Source: Pseudomonas sp. PSKL.D1 (lineage in GTDB: Bacteria > Pseudomonadota > Gammaproteobacteria > Pseudomonadales > Pseudomonadaceae). From it: a stretch of DNA of 64,000 bases. The stretch covers positions 4,202,001-4,266,000 of the forward strand of contig NZ_CP118607.1 of the NCBI RefSeq assembly GCF_028898945.1, given 5' to 3'. The position numbers and the translations under genes were made by a program. Shown one piece after another: positions 17,352 through 27,273 of the stretch. Numbering within the stretch: position 1 is the stretch's first letter; each line of letters opens with the position of its first letter. The notes under the pieces are model-generated. The model did no database searches. It saw nothing but the letters and a program-made list of their open reading frames with translations, and was not told the DNA's origin.

Positions 17352-17930
17352 ATGCTTCCCTTGTTACTGGCTTCGAGCTCTGCTTATCGCCGCGAACTGC
17401 TGGCGCGACTGCGCCTGCCCTTCACCTGGGCAAGCCCCGACTTAGACGAGCGGCGGCTGGGTGACGAGCCGGCAGTGGAGCTCGTGCGCCGGCTGGCCAG
17501 GCAAAAGGCAGAGGCACTCGCAGCAACCCACCCCGAGCACCTGATCATCGGCTCCGACCAGGTTGCGGTGCTGGGCGAACAGATACTCGGCAAGCCACAC
17601 ACATTCGAACGGGCATGCGAGCAATTGCTGGAAGCCAGCGGGCAGCAGGTAACCTTCCTGACCGGGCTGGCACTGCTAAACACCGCCACTGGGCAGTGCC
17701 AGGTCGATTGCGTGCCGTTTACGGTGAATATGCGCGAGCTGAGCCGGGAGCAAGTGGAACGGTATGTGGCGGCCGAGCAGCCGCTGGATTGCGCCGGGAG
17801 CTTCAAGGCAGAGGGACTGGGGGTGAGTTTGTTTCAGAGCACCCACGGGAGTGATGCGACGAGCCTGATCGGGCTACCGCTGATTCGGTTGGTGGATATG
17901 CTGATGAAGGAGGGAGTGAGCATCCCTTAG
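17352..17930 (+). CDS. Maf/YceF family nucleotide pyrophosphatase
   Basis: This 192-aa Maf-like protein hydrolyses non-canonical nucleoside triphosphates. The YceF subfamily, which normally stands next to yceD-rpmF as here, prefers 7-methyl-GTP. Motifs are LLASSSAYRRELL at the start, the ERRLGDEPAVELVRRLARQKAEA stretch, GSDQVAV and the FKAEGLGVSLF/ IGLPLIRL end. ATG17352 is chosen over upstream codons because AGGAG at 17341-17345 is well placed. Confidence 0.92.
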   Translation: MLPLLLASSSAYRRELLARLRLPFTWASPDLDERRLGDEPAVELVRRLARQKAEALAATHPEHLIIGSDQVAVLGEQILGKPHTFERACEQLLEASGQQVTFLTGLALLNTATGQCQVDCVPFTVNMRELSREQVERYVAAEQPLDCAGSFKAEGLGVSLFQSTHGSDATSLIGLPLIRLVDMLMKEGVSIP

Positions 17931-17962
17931 CCAGACTTGAGATTTTTATTGCCCATGAGACC

Positions 17963-18066
17963 GAGCGCCGCCCACGCGGCGCATCGCGGTTAAATCCGCT
18001 CCTACAACGAAACGCGAACCCTGTAGGAGCGGATTTATCCGCGATGCGCCGCGTGGGCGGCGCTCG
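17963..18066. repeat. REP-type long inverted repeat
   Basis: Two arms of about 44 bp (17963-18006 and 18022-18066) pair almost perfectly, with the core GGATTTATCCGCGATGCG and CTCCTACA tips. It lies between the convergent maf and sppA genes and could act as a bidirectional terminator. Pseudomonas putida REP family. Confidence 0.9.
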
Positions 18067-18098
18067 ATCTCACAGACGACAAATACCTCAAGCCAAAC

Positions 18099-19088
18099 TC
18101 AGCGCAACTGCGGCCCCTGGAACCCCATCCACATGGCAAGGTGCTCGGCCACACTCGCACCAATGCGCTTGGAGAACCGGTCAAAAGGCGACTCCTGGAC
18201 GGTGTAGTCCACCAGGTCCTTCTCGCCGACAATCTCACGCGCCACGTAGCTGGCACTGCCCAGACCATCAACCAGGCCAAGCGCCTTGGCCTGCTCGCCC
18301 GACCAGATCAGACCACTGAACAGCTCCGGGTGCTCCTTGTCCTTCAGGCGCTCACCCCGCCCCTGCTTGACCATGGCGATGAACTGCTGATGGGTAGTAT
18401 TCAGCACACCCTGCCAAAAGGCCTTTTCTTCAGGCTTTTCCGGCGAGAACGGGTCAAGGAATGCCTTGTGCTCACCGGCCGTATAGGTACGCCGCTCAAC
18501 ACCCAGCTTCTCCATCGAGCCAACAAAGCCATAGCCTGCCGCCGTCACACCAATGGAGCCGACCAGGCTTGCCTTGTCGGCGTAGATTTCGTCCGCGGCG
18601 CTGGCAATGTAGTAAGCGCCTGACGCCCCCAGGTCGGCAATCACCGCATAGAGCTTCTTGTCCGGGTACTCGCCACGCAGGCGGCGGATTTCGTCATACA
18701 CATAACCCGCCTGCACCGGGCTACCGCCCGGGCTGTTGATGCGCAACACCACCGCCTTGGTTTTCGGGTCCTTGAAGGCTTCGCGCAGGCTCTTGACCAG
18801 ATTGTCGGCACTGGCGGCCTCCTGGTCGGCGATCACCCCACGCACTTCCACCAGCGCGGTATGGCTACCACTGCGCGACGCAGCCTTGTCCATGTCCATC
18901 AACGGCGAGAACAAGGCCAGAACACCGAACAGGTAGACGAAGGTCAGCAGCTTGAAGAAGATCCCCCAACGCCGCGCGCGGCGCTGCTCCTGAACCCCCG
19001 CCAGCAAGGTCTTTTCCAGGAGTTTCCAGCTTTTGCGCTCTTCGCGCTCATCCGGCTCGGATTCTGGTGCTTTCCACTCGTCAGCCAT
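18099..19088 (-). CDS. sppA: S49 signal peptide peptidase SppA
   Basis: This inner-membrane serine protease degrades cleaved signal peptides. A cytoplasmic start of about 40 residues precedes one membrane helix (WGIFFKLLTFVYLFGVLALF), then the periplasmic protease domain. The nucleophile Ser lies in DLGASGAYYIAS and the general-base Lys in YADKASLVGSIGV. The protein is about 329 aa, the short SppA form. ATG19088 is preferred; a GTG lies two codons upstream. It is 23 bp after a HAD phosphatase, the usual Pseudomonas order rne/rluC/HAD/sppA. Confidence 0.93.
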   Translation of the reverse strand: MADEWKAPESEPDEREERKSWKLLEKTLLAGVQEQRRARRWGIFFKLLTFVYLFGVLALFSPLMDMDKAASRSGSHTALVEVRGVIADQEAASADNLVKSLREAFKDPKTKAVVLRINSPGGSPVQAGYVYDEIRRLRGEYPDKKLYAVIADLGASGAYYIASAADEIYADKASLVGSIGVTAAGYGFVGSMEKLGVERRTYTAGEHKAFLDPFSPEKPEEKAFWQGVLNTTHQQFIAMVKQGRGERLKDKEHPELFSGLIWSGEQAKALGLVDGLGSASYVAREIVGEKDLVDYTVQESPFDRFSKRIGASVAEHLAMWMGFQGPQLR

Positions 19089-19111
19089 GCTCACCTACCT
19101 TGGAATTGGAA

Positions 19112-19774
19112 TTACGAATTACCCGCCAACCACTCGCGCAACTGGGAGAAATGATCAATACAAACCTGCGGGCCGAATTCGGCCAACGCCTGCAGCGACA
19201 TGGCACCATAGCCCACCGCCACCGAATGCATGCCGGCATTGCTGGCCATCTGCAAATCGAACGCCGAGTCACCCACCATCAGCGCACGCTCAGGGCCGAC
19301 ACCACAATGCGCGAGGATTTCCTCCAGCATCAGCGGGTGCGGCTTACCCCGCGTTTCGTCGGCGGCACGGGTGATGTCGAAGAACTGCTCCCAGCCATTG
19401 GCTTTGAGCACCCGATCCAGCCCACGCCGCGCCTTGCCAGTCGCCACCGCCAAGCGATAACCCTGGGCGCGGAACGCATCCAGCGACTCAATCACGCCCT
19501 CGAACAAAGGCGAAGGCTGCTGATCAAGCGCCACATACACATCGGCATAGTGCTGACGAAAGGCTACAAGCTGAACAGGGTCAAGGTGCGGGTAGAGGGT
19601 TGAAATGGCCTCATCCAGCGCCAGGCCGATGATGCCCTTGATGGCACCCTCGTCGCTCGGCGCCTCACCCGCACGCGCCGCCGCAGCATTCATCGCCTCG
19701 ACGATACGACCGATGGAATCGGCCAGGGTGCCATCCCAATCGAAGATCAACAGGTCATAGTTACTGTGGCGCAC
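19112..19774 (-). CDS. HAD-superfamily phosphatase (phosphoglycolate-phosphatase-like)
   Basis: This is a haloacid-dehalogenase hydrolase with the Asp nucleophile motif [10 protein letters not shown] (11-20), a motif II Thr in [10 protein letters not shown], Lys in GKPHPLM and the acidic motif MVGDSAFD. The C1-type helical cap lies between motifs I and II, as in Gph/PGMB-like enzymes. The start is GTG19774, which overlaps the end of rluC by 14 bp. The substrate cannot be told from sequence; homologues beside rluC are annotated only as HAD hydrolases. Confidence 0.88.
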   Translation of the reverse strand: MRHSNYDLLIFDWDGTLADSIGRIVEAMNAAAARAGEAPSDEGAIKGIIGLALDEAISTLYPHLDPVQLVAFRQHYADVYVALDQQPSPLFEGVIESLDAFRAQGYRLAVATGKARRGLDRVLKANGWEQFFDITRAADETRGKPHPLMLEEILAHCGVGPERALMVGDSAFDLQMASNAGMHSVAVGYGAMSLQALAEFGPQVCIDHFSQLREWLAGNS

Positions 19775-20720
19775 TCAAACGCTCCACTGTCTTGGCCCAT
19801 ACTTCGTCCACTGGCGCTTCCAGCTTGAGCTCGCCACCATCGGGCAACGGCACTGTCAGGGCGTAGGCGTGCAGGAACAGGCGCTTGCCGCCCAGCTCGC
19901 GAATCTCGCGGCTGAAGTCCTCGTCGCCATATTTGCTGTCACCGGCAATCATGTGCCCGGCATGCAACGCATGCACACGGATCTGGTGAGTGCGGCCGGT
20001 AATCGGACGCGCCTCGACAATGGTGGCGAACTCGCCGAAGCGGCGCAGTACGCGGAACAAGGTCAGCGCCTCCTTGCCCTCGTCATTGACCTCGACCATG
20101 CGCTCGCCGGAGCGCAGGTTACTTTTGAGCAACGGCGCATTGACCTGCTTCTTGGCGGTTGGCCAGTGGCCGCGCACCAGCGCCATGTAGCGCTTGTCCA
20201 CGCCATCGCCGCGCAGGGCCGCATGCAGGTGGCGCAGCATGCTGCGCTTTTTGGCGATCATCAGCAGGCCTGATGTATCACGGTCCAGACGGTGCACCAG
20301 CTCGAGCTCCTTGGCATCCGGGCGCAACTGGCGCAGCGCCTCGATCACACCAAAGCTCAGGCCGCTGCCACCGTGCACGGCAATGCCGGAGGGCTTGTTC
20401 ATCACGATCAGCGCCTTGTCTTCGTAGACGATGGCGGCCTCCAGGCGCTGCAACAGCCCCTGGGCAACAGGCGCAGGCTCGTCGCGCTCAGGCAGGCGCA
20501 CCGGCGGCACCCGCACGATGTCGCCGGCCTGAAGCTTGTACTCGGGCTTGATACGGCCTTTGTTAACCCGCACCTCGCCTTTTCGCAGGATGCGGTACAC
20601 CAGCGTCTTGGGCACGCCCTTGAGCGCCGTGATGAGGAAATTGTCGATGCGTTGGCCGGCAAGCTCCGGCGCGACTTCGATCAGCTGAACGCCGGAAGTC
20701 GGAGGGGTATTGGTCGTCAT
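19761..20720 (-). CDS. rluC: 23S rRNA pseudouridine(955/2504/2580) synthase
   Basis: RluC isomerises three uridines in 23S rRNA. An S4 RNA-binding domain (about 20-80, [20 protein letters not shown]) precedes the RluA-type catalytic domain, with the Asp in [15 protein letters not shown]20720 gives 319 aa, the E. coli-like length; upstream codons fall into the rne promoter region. It is divergent from rne, as in E. coli, which is strong context support. Confidence 0.95.
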   Translation of the reverse strand: MTTNTPPTSGVQLIEVAPELAGQRIDNFLITALKGVPKTLVYRILRKGEVRVNKGRIKPEYKLQAGDIVRVPPVRLPERDEPAPVAQGLLQRLEAAIVYEDKALIVMNKPSGIAVHGGSGLSFGVIEALRQLRPDAKELELVHRLDRDTSGLLMIAKKRSMLRHLHAALRGDGVDKRYMALVRGHWPTAKKQVNAPLLKSNLRSGERMVEVNDEGKEALTLFRVLRRFGEFATIVEARPITGRTHQIRVHALHAGHMIAGDSKYGDEDFSREIRELGGKRLFLHAYALTVPLPDGGELKLEAPVDEVWAKTVERLSAPQ

Positions 20721-20748
20721 GGCGGGATCATAACAATTTTTTATGGAA

Positions 20749-20777
20749 TTGAAGCACTTAATCATTGCTGCTATAGT
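20749..20777 (+). promoter_or_regulatory. Sigma-70-type promoter for rne
   Basis: TTGAAG (20749-20754) and TATAGT (20772-20777) are separated by exactly 17 bp. Transcription would start near 20784 and give a leader of about 680 nt before the rne ATG. It sits just upstream of rluC on the other strand. Confidence 0.75.
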
Positions 20778-20783
20778 CGCGAA

Positions 20784-21462
20784 CGCCGCCAAAAGCGGCA
20801 GGCCAGCGGCACCAGGCCCTTAGCCGGTCCCTGACCAACGCAATTCTGCAGGACGCGAGGCCGTCCTACGGGGTTTTCGCCAGTTTACCGAATTGCCTGG
20901 AATCGCCACCAGCGCTGTGTAGAGAAGATCGAAAAAAAACGACAAGTGCGGTGTTTCACCTGCTTACCCGCTTCTTTTTGGCCCTCCTCTGCCCGCCCGT
21001 CGCTTCCACGCAACGCACGGCGAATGCTTCGGAAATACCTGCCTTGGACATGAATGGCGCCAGTGCGGTATCCGCGCTGGCGAAAAATGCAACCCGTTGC
21101 GGATTCAGCGCGCGGCAGCACCCGAATTATCAGGGATACGTGCAGGGTGGAGATGCACAGCCCTCGGTCCGTGTAGCAGATGCCCCAAAGCGTCCACGGC
21201 CGACGGTTGATTCCTCCTCCTGACTGAGTGCACGAGGCCCGCTTGGTTGATTCGGATTCCAATTCGAAACCACCGGGGCCTGGTAGGCACCGCAGCAAAC
21301 AGGACGCGTCGTCGCGACAACGGCAGGCTGGGCAACCGGCTGGTGCCGAACGTTCTTCGACACGGGGGTGGCCCGGCCACCCTTTGCGCACCTTGGCACC
21401 GACCATGAGACGTCGTGTGTGCCGAACGCCGTTTCCGGCAGCCCGGAAACCGACGGTACAAC
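20784..21462 (+). promoter_or_regulatory. Long 5' leader of rne
   Basis: About 680 nt without a convincing gene separate the predicted rne promoter from its ATG. Several GC-rich self-complementary stretches occur, for example GCCGTTTCCGG at 21429-21439 against CCGGAAACCG at 21444-21453 immediately before the start codon. No clear Shine-Dalgarno precedes ATG21463. In E. coli a 361-nt rne leader lets RNase E cleave its own mRNA; the same autoregulation is inferred here. Short open frames in this region lack coding character. Confidence 0.65.
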
Positions 21463-24400
21463 ATGAAAAGAATGCTGATTAACGCAACTCAGCCCGAAGA
21501 GTTGCGTGTAGCCCTGGTGGACGGCCAACGTCTGTACGACCTGGACATCGAGTCCGGCGCGCGTGAGCAGAAAAAGGCCAACATCTACAAAGGCAAGATC
21601 ACCCGGATCGAGCCCAGCCTTGAAGCGGCCTTCGTCGACTTCGGCTCCGAACGTCACGGCTTCCTGCCGCTGAAAGAAATTTCCCGCGAGTACTTCAAGA
21701 AGGCGCCCGAAGGCCGCGTCAACATCAAGGAAGTGCTGAGCGAAGGCCAGGAAGTCATCGTCCAGGTCGAGAAGGAAGAGCGCGGCAACAAAGGCGCCGC
21801 CCTGACCACCTTCATCAGCCTGGCCGGCCGTTACCTGGTGCTGATGCCCAATAACCCGCGTGCCGGCGGCATCTCCCGCCGTATCGAAGGCGAAGAGCGC
21901 AACGAACTGCGCGAAGCCCTGAACGGCCTGACCGTACCGGGCGACATGGGCCTGATCGTGCGCACTGCCGGCCTTGGCCGCAGCAGCGAAGAAATGCAGT
22001 GGGACCTCGACTACCTGCTGCAGCTGTGGACCGCCATCAAGGACGCCTCCCAGGACCGCGCCGCGCCTTTCCTGATCTACCAGGAAAGCAACGTCATCAT
22101 CCGCGCCATCCGCGACTACCTGCGCCAGGACATCGGCGAAGTGCTGATCGACAGCATCGATGCCCAGGAAGAAGCCCTGACCTTCATCCGCCAGGTGATG
22201 CCGCAGTACGCCAGCAAGGTCAAGCTGTACGAAGACAGCGTACCGCTGTTCAACCGCTTCCAGATCGAGAGCCAGATCGAGACCGCCTTCCAGCGCGTCG
22301 TCGACCTGCCATCCGGCGGCTCGATCGTCATCGACCCGACCGAAGCCCTGGTTTCCATCGACATCAACTCGGCGCGCGCCACCAAAGGCAGCGACATCGA
22401 GGAAACCGCCCTGCAGACCAACCTGGAAGCGGCTGAAGAAATCGCCCGCCAGCTGCGCCTGCGCGACATCGGCGGCCTGATCGTCATCGACTTCATCGAC
22501 ATGACCCCGGCCAAGAATCAGCGCGCCGTCGAAGAACGCGTGCGCGAGTGCCTTGAAGCCGACCGCGCCCGCGTTCAGGTTGGCCGCATCTCGCGCTTCG
22601 GCCTGCTGGAGATGTCCCGCCAGCGCCTGCGCCCTTCGCTGGGCGAAAGCAGCGGCATCGTCTGCCCGCGCTGCTCGGGCACCGGCATCATCCGCGACGT
22701 CGAATCGCTGTCGCTGGCCATTCTGCGCCTGATCGAAGAAGAGGCCCTGAAGGACCGCACCGCCGAAGTTCGTGCCCAGGTGCCGATCCCGGTCGCCGCG
22801 TTCCTGCTGAACGAAAAACGCAACTCGATCACCAAGATCGAGCTGCGCACCCGTGCACGCATCATCATCCTGCCGAACGACCACCTGGAAACCCCGCACT
22901 TCGAAGTCCAGCGCCTGCGCGACGACAACCCGGAAGTGCTGAACAACCAGTCCAGCTACGAAATCGCCGCAGCCGAAGCCGAAGAGGCGCCGCAGCCGAC
23001 CGCCACCCGCACCCTGGTACGCCAGGAAGCCGCGGTAAAAACCGCACCGGCCCGCACCAACGCCCCGGCACCGGCCGCAGCCGAAGAGCAGGCACCTGTT
23101 GCCCAGCCGGCACCCGCGCCGAGCGTACCGGAGCCGAGCCTGTTCAAAGGCCTGGTGAAGTCGCTGGTGAGCCTGTTCGCAGGTAAAGAAGAGCCTGTCG
23201 CCGCCCAACCGGTTGCCGCCGAGAAGCCTGCCGCCGAGCGCACCCAGCGCAACGAAGAGCGCCGTAATGGTCGCCAGCAGAGCCGCAACCGCAATGGCCG
23301 CCGCGATGAAGAGCGCAAGCCGCGTGAAGAGCGTGCCGAGCGCGCGCCACGTGAAGAGCGCCAGCCTCGCGAAGAACGTGCTCCGCGTGAAGAACGCGCA
23401 CCACGTGAAGAGCGCGCACCGCGCCAGCCACGCGAAGACCGCCGCGGCAACCGCGACGAGCGCCCTGTACGCGAACTGCGTGACCCACTGGACGCCGCTC
23501 CAGTCGCCCGCGAAGAGCGCCAGCCTCGTGAAGAACGCGCACCACGTGAAGAACGTGCTCCGCGTGAAGAGCGCGCACCTCGCGAAGAACGTGCTCCGCG
23601 TGAAGAGCGCGCACCTCGCGAAGAACGTGCTCCGCGTGAAGAGCGCGCACCTCGCGAAGAACGTGCTCCGCGTGAAGAGCGCGCTCCACGTGAAGAACGT
23701 GCCCCTCGTGAAGAACGTGCTCCACGTGAAGAACGCGCACCTCGTGAAGAGCGTCAACCGCGCCCACCACGCGAAGAGCGCCAGCCTCGCCCAGCCGAGG
23801 AGGCCGCCGAACAAGCTGCCGAGCTGGCCGAAGAGCAACTGCCGAACGAAGAGCTGCTGCAGGACGAGCAGGAAGGTGCCGATGGCGAACGCCCACGCCG
23901 CCGCTCCCGCGGCCAGCGTCGCCGCAGCAACCGTCGCGAGCGTCAGCGCAACGCCAATGGCGAGCTGATCGACGGTGGCGATGAAGACGGCAGCGACGAG
24001 CAACCACAACAGCACCAGGCTTCCGAGCTGGGCGCTGAACTGGCTGCCGGCCTAGCCGTAACCGCCGCTGTTGCCAGCAGCAACATCAGCGCCAATGCCG
24101 AAGCGCAGGCCAACCAGCAAGCCGAACGCGCCAATGCTGAAGCCACTGTTACTGAAACCCCTGAAGCCGCCCCGGCGGTTGAGCGGGTCGAAGTGGCCGA
24201 AGTCATCACCCAAGCCGAGGAAGTGGCCATTGCCCCTGCCGTTGAGCAGCCGGTGAGCGAGCCGGTGGTGGTCGCTGAAGCCACTGCAGAGCCTGTGGTA
24301 GAAATTGCACCACAGCCGGTTGTCGAAGAAGCCCCGGCCGCTGAGCCAGCAGCTGTAGAAACCCCAGTGGTAGCGCCAGCAGTAGAAGCCGCGCCGGTGG

Positions 24401-24696
24401 TTGTAGAAGCTGCGCCAGTCGTTGAGCAACCTGAAGCGGCGGTTGAAGCACAGCCAGAAGTGGTTGCAGCACCCGTGGTCGCCGAACCTGCACCGGTTGA
24501 AGCACCAGCCGTTGTGGAAGAAGCCGCCACCGTAATGCTGCCAAATGGCCGTGCACCTAACGACCCGCGTGAAGTGCGCCGCCGCAAGCGTGAAGCAGAA
24601 GCCGCAGCAGCTGCCAAGGCTGCCCAGGAAGCTGCCGAAGCGGCCAGCGAGCCAGCCCTGGAAACCGCCGATGAGCACAAGCCTCATCACGGTTGA
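21463..24696 (+). CDS. rne: Ribonuclease E
   Basis: RNase E is the endonuclease and scaffold of the RNA degradosome, processing rRNA and tRNA and starting mRNA decay. The N-terminal half is classic: [21 protein letters not shown], the S1 domain ([18 protein letters not shown]), the DNase I-like catalytic block with VIDFIDM and the zinc-link CPRCSGTG. The C-terminal half (from about residue 520) is low-complexity: an Arg/Glu-rich repeat tract, then an Ala/Val/Pro/Glu-rich tail. ATG21463 starts the conserved protein; the frame is open upstream to 21415 but the extra residues are not family-like. The length is 1077 aa. A strong terminator follows. Confidence 0.97.
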   Translation: MKRMLINATQPEELRVALVDGQRLYDLDIESGAREQKKANIYKGKITRIEPSLEAAFVDFGSERHGFLPLKEISREYFKKAPEGRVNIKEVLSEGQEVIVQVEKEERGNKGAALTTFISLAGRYLVLMPNNPRAGGISRRIEGEERNELREALNGLTVPGDMGLIVRTAGLGRSSEEMQWDLDYLLQLWTAIKDASQDRAAPFLIYQESNVIIRAIRDYLRQDIGEVLIDSIDAQEEALTFIRQVMPQYASKVKLYEDSVPLFNRFQIESQIETAFQRVVDLPSGGSIVIDPTEALVSIDINSARATKGSDIEETALQTNLEAAEEIARQLRLRDIGGLIVIDFIDMTPAKNQRAVEERVRECLEADRARVQVGRISRFGLLEMSRQRLRPSLGESSGIVCPRCSGTGIIRDVESLSLAILRLIEEEALKDRTAEVRAQVPIPVAAFLLNEKRNSITKIELRTRARIIILPNDHLETPHFEVQRLRDDNPEVLNNQSSYEIAAAEAEEAPQPTATRTLVRQEAAVKTAPARTNAPAPAAAEEQAPVAQPAPAPSVPEPSLFKGLVKSLVSLFAGKEEPVAAQPVAAEKPAAERTQRNEERRNGRQQSRNRNGRRDEERKPREERAERAPREERQPREERAPREERAPREERAPRQPREDRRGNRDERPVRELRDPLDAAPVAREERQPREERAPREERAPREERAPREERAPREERAPREERAPREERAPREERAPREERAPREERAPREERAPREERAPREERQPRPPREERQPRPAEEAAEQAAELAEEQLPNEELLQDEQEGADGERPRRRSRGQRRRSNRRERQRNANGELIDGGDEDGSDEQPQQHQASELGAELAAGLAVTAAVASSNISANAEAQANQQAERANAEATVTETPEAAPAVERVEVAEVITQAEEVAIAPAVEQPVSEPVVVAEATAEPVVEIAPQPVVEEAPAAEPAAVETPVVAPAVEAAPVVVEAAPVVEQPEAAVEAQPEVVAAPVVAEPAPVEAPAVVEEAATVMLPNGRAPNDPREVRRRKREAEAAAAAKAAQEAAEAASEPALETADEHKPHHG
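23320..23762 (+). repeat. Coding minisatellite: tandem REERAP repeats in RNase E
   Basis: Within rne an 18-nt unit encoding R-E-E-R-A-P is repeated about 20 times in two blocks, 23320-23430 and 23514-23762, many copies alternating in pairs so that a 36-nt super-unit (GAACGTGCTCCGCGTGAA type) is visible. The tract matches the arginine-rich RNA-binding region of RNase E. Copy number is likely to vary between strains. Confidence 0.9.
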
Positions 24697-24712
24697 TCGC
24701 CAAGGCTGAATG

Positions 24713-24748
24713 AAAAAGCCCCGCCAGTTCACACTGGCGGGGCTTTTT
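24713..24748 (+). terminator. Rho-independent terminator after rne
   Basis: AAAAAGCCCCGCCAG (24713-24727) pairs perfectly with CTGGCGGGGCTTTTT (24734-24748), starting 16 nt after the rne stop. The symmetric A/T tails suggest it also serves murB from the other side. Confidence 0.95.
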
Positions 24749-24803
24749 CTTGGCCGGCTTTTTTGCTGATACCCGGATCCGCTCAGACCCAGCAGCGCGG
24801 CAA

Positions 24804-25823
24804 TCAGTACAGGTTAGGCTCCATTTCCAGCTCAACGCCGAACCGCGCCCGGATGTCAGCCTGTATCCGCTGCGCAAGGCCGTGCAACTGCGCCCCGCTC
24901 GCCTGCCCATAATTGACCAGCACAAGCGACTGCAACCGATGCACCCCGGCATCGCCATCCCGATAACCTTTCCAGCCTGCCTGCTCGATCAGCCAGCCCG
25001 CTGCCAGCTTGACCTGGCCATCTGCCTGCGGGTATGCCACCACGTTCGGATAATGCGCGCGAATCTGCTCGGCCAGCGCAGCAGGCACCACCGGATTCTT
25101 GAAAAAGCTCCCGGCATTGCCCAACTCTGCAGGGTCCGGGAGTTTTTCCCGGCGAATGCTGCAGATCGCGTCGCTGATCGCTTGCGCGGTGGGCTGCTCA
25201 ACGCCCTGCTCCAGCAGCCGCTGGCGCACCGGCCCGTAGTCCAGGTGTGCTTGCAAGGTGCGGCTCAAGGCAAAACGAACGCGCAGGATCAACCAGCGGC
25301 CCGGGTTTTGCTTGAACAGGCTGTCGCGGTAGCCGAACGCGCACGCTTGCAGGTCGAATTCACGCAGCTCACCGGTCTGGCGGTCCAACGCGGTCAAACC
25401 GGCGAACACATCCTTTATCTCGACACCGTAGGCGCCGACATTCTGCATGGGCGCTGCCCCGACCGTACCCGGGATCAAGCTGAGGTTTTCCAGGCCGCAC
25501 AAGCCCTGCCCCAACGACCACTGCACAAACGGGTGCCAAGGCTCACCCGCCTCAGCCTCGACCACCACATGGCCATCCACGTCGCTGAGCACCTGGCAGC
25601 CACGGCTGGCCATCTGCAGCACCAGCGCATCGACGTCACGGGTCAGCAGCAGGTTGCTGCCACCGCCAATCACCAGCACCGGCAAATCACGCTCGGCCGC
25701 TTGCGCCAACGCCTCACGCACATCGGCATCCGTGTGCGCCTGGACGAAGTACCGTGCCTTAACATCGATGCCAAACGTGTTGTAGGGCTTGAGCGAGACA
25801 TGCTCCTGCCAACGCACTGTCAT
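24804..25823 (-). CDS. murB: UDP-N-acetylenolpyruvoylglucosamine reductase
   Basis: MurB reduces UDP-GlcNAc-enolpyruvate to UDP-MurNAc with NADPH and FAD, the second committed step of peptidoglycan precursor synthesis. The FAD-binding part has LVIGGGSNLLLT and PGTVGAAPMQNVGAYG; the catalytic Ser lies in NAGSFFKNP and a Glu near the C-terminus (VELEMEPNLY). The 339 aa is the type I (E. coli-like) length. It overlaps the phosphatase gene upstream by 4 bp. Confidence 0.96.
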   Translation of the reverse strand: MTVRWQEHVSLKPYNTFGIDVKARYFVQAHTDADVREALAQAAERDLPVLVIGGGSNLLLTRDVDALVLQMASRGCQVLSDVDGHVVVEAEAGEPWHPFVQWSLGQGLCGLENLSLIPGTVGAAPMQNVGAYGVEIKDVFAGLTALDRQTGELREFDLQACAFGYRDSLFKQNPGRWLILRVRFALSRTLQAHLDYGPVRQRLLEQGVEQPTAQAISDAICSIRREKLPDPAELGNAGSFFKNPVVPAALAEQIRAHYPNVVAYPQADGQVKLAAGWLIEQAGWKGYRDGDAGVHRLQSLVLVNYGQASGAQLHGLAQRIQADIRARFGVELEMEPNLY

Positions 25824-26284
25824 AGCCGCCCCTTGATTTCCACGACCAGGTCACGGCAAGCCGCCTCGATCAGGTCCAATACCTGCTCGAAACCGTCTGC
25901 GCCGCCGTAGTACGGGTCGGGCACTTCATCAAGGGCCGCACCGTAGCGACGCAGGAACAGATCCAGCTCGCCTTTGGCCGCATGCGGGCGCATGGCCCGC
26001 AAGTTGGAAAGATTGCTCTCGTCCATGGCCAGGATCAGGTCGTATTCGGCGAAGTGCGCTGCCTTCACCTGCTGGGCACGCTGCTTCGTCAGGTCATAGC
26101 CGCGCGCCAGTGCCGCCTTGCAGGTGCGGCTGTCCGGCGCCTCGCCGACATGCCAGTCGCCGGTGCCGGCCGACGCTACATGCACGCGATCAGCCAAGCC
26201 CGCAGCCAGCAACTGATGGCGTAACACGCCTTCGGCGGTCGGCGAACGGCAGATGTTGCCCAGGCACACGAACAGAACGCGCAT
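25820..26284 (-). CDS. Low-molecular-weight protein-tyrosine phosphatase
   Basis: This 154-aa cytoplasmic phosphatase has the P-loop Cys7-LGNIC-Arg13-Ser (CX5R) at its start, the expected N-terminal position of the family, and the general-acid Asp in VPDPYYGG. It overlaps murB by 4 bp and kdsB by 1 bp. The pairing kdsB-ptp-murB is conserved in Pseudomonas; the phosphatase may act on tyrosine-phosphorylated envelope enzymes, but its substrate is unknown. Confidence 0.93.
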   Translation of the reverse strand: MRVLFVCLGNICRSPTAEGVLRHQLLAAGLADRVHVASAGTGDWHVGEAPDSRTCKAALARGYDLTKQRAQQVKAAHFAEYDLILAMDESNLSNLRAMRPHAAKGELDLFLRRYGAALDEVPDPYYGGADGFEQVLDLIEAACRDLVVEIKGRL

Positions 26285-27048
26285 CAGGCCTCCAGCAAGC
26301 GCCGAACGCGCTCCAGGTCTTCAGGGGTATCGACGCCTACAGCCGGCGCCTCGATGGCGTCTTCCACATGGATGCGTACGCCGTGCCAAAGGGCCCGCAG
26401 CTGCTCCAGCGCTTCGGTCTGCTCCAGCCAGCAGGGGCCCCAGCTTACGAAGTCCTGCAGGAAGCCGGCGCGGTAAGCGTACATGCCGATATGGCGGCGG
26501 TACGGCACACCCTCAGGCAACTGGCTGCGGTCTTTGGCGAACACGTCGCGCGCCCAGGGCAGCGGTGCACGGCTGAAGCTCAGGGCCAGGCCGTGCTTGT
26601 CGCTGACTACCTTGACGGCGTTCGGGTTGAACACTGTTTCCGGCTCATGGATGGCTTCAGCCAAGGTAGCAATGCCGGCTTCAGGGTGGGCTGCCAGGTT
26701 GGCAGCCACCTGGTCGATGATCACAGGTGGAATAAGCGGCTCGTCACCCTGCACATTGACCACGATGGCATCCGCCGCCAAACCCAGCTTGGCAGCCACT
26801 TCAGCCAGGCGGTCCGTGCCCGACTCGTGGTCGGCACGGGTCATCAGCACTTCAGCGCCAAAGCCCTCACAGGCCTCGACAATGCTGGCATCGTCGGTGG
26901 CAATGACCACGCGGCTGGCGCCGCTCTTGCGCGCCTGCTCCCACACGTGCTGGACCATCGGCTTGCCGGCAATCAGTTGCAACGGTTTGCCCGGCAGACG
27001 CGTGGAGCGCAGCCGGGCGGGAATGACCACGGTGTAGTTCACGCTCAT
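26284..27048 (-). CDS. kdsB: CMP-KDO synthetase (3-deoxy-manno-octulosonate cytidylyltransferase)
   Basis: KdsB activates KDO with CTP for lipopolysaccharide inner-core synthesis. Motifs: [17 protein letters not shown] at the start, [16 protein letters not shown] and [14 protein letters not shown]27048 gives 254 aa, the normal size; the longer open frame to 27261 covers the upstream gene and is a shadow there. It overlaps the Trm112-like gene by 4 bp. Confidence 0.96.
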   Translation of the reverse strand: MSVNYTVVIPARLRSTRLPGKPLQLIAGKPMVQHVWEQARKSGASRVVIATDDASIVEACEGFGAEVLMTRADHESGTDRLAEVAAKLGLAADAIVVNVQGDEPLIPPVIIDQVAANLAAHPEAGIATLAEAIHEPETVFNPNAVKVVSDKHGLALSFSRAPLPWARDVFAKDRSQLPEGVPYRRHIGMYAYRAGFLQDFVSWGPCWLEQTEALEQLRALWHGVRIHVEDAIEAPAVGVDTPEDLERVRRLLEA

Positions 27049-27230
27049 TTGTCCAGGCGCTCGTCGTCGGTCAGGGTGCGCGCTTCGCTTTCCAGCATCA
27101 CCGGGATGCCGTCGCGGATAGGGTACGCCAGGCCCGCGCCCTTGCTGATCAGCTCGGTCTTGTCGGCGCTGAGCTTGAGCGGGCCTTTGGTGATCGGGCA
27201 GGCCAGGATGTCGAGCAGTTTGGTGTCCAT
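27045..27230 (-). CDS. Trm112-family small protein (YcaR-like)
   Basis: This 61-aa protein reads [20 protein letters not shown] and ends in a [14 protein letters not shown] segment, matching the Trm112/UPF0434 family (PF03966), always found between lpxK and kdsB. The family binds and stabilises methyltransferases in eukaryotes; the bacterial role is unclear. Of the zinc cysteines of Trm112, one is seen (ACP). ATG27230 has GGAAGCTCCC upstream. Confidence 0.92.
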   Translation of the reverse strand: MDTKLLDILACPITKGPLKLSADKTELISKGAGLAYPIRDGIPVMLESEARTLTDDERLDK

Positions 27231-27273
27231 GGGAGCTTCCTTGAGGCCAGATGGCCGGCAAATGAAAACGGGC

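Noticed and set aside
23514..23762. Regular repeats that could suggest a CRISPR array
   Set aside because: The units are contiguous 18-mers in the rne reading frame, without unique spacers.
21130..24015. 961-aa open frame on the minus strand
   Set aside because: It is the mirror of rne; composition follows the complementary strand of the GC-rich repeats and no family motif is seen.
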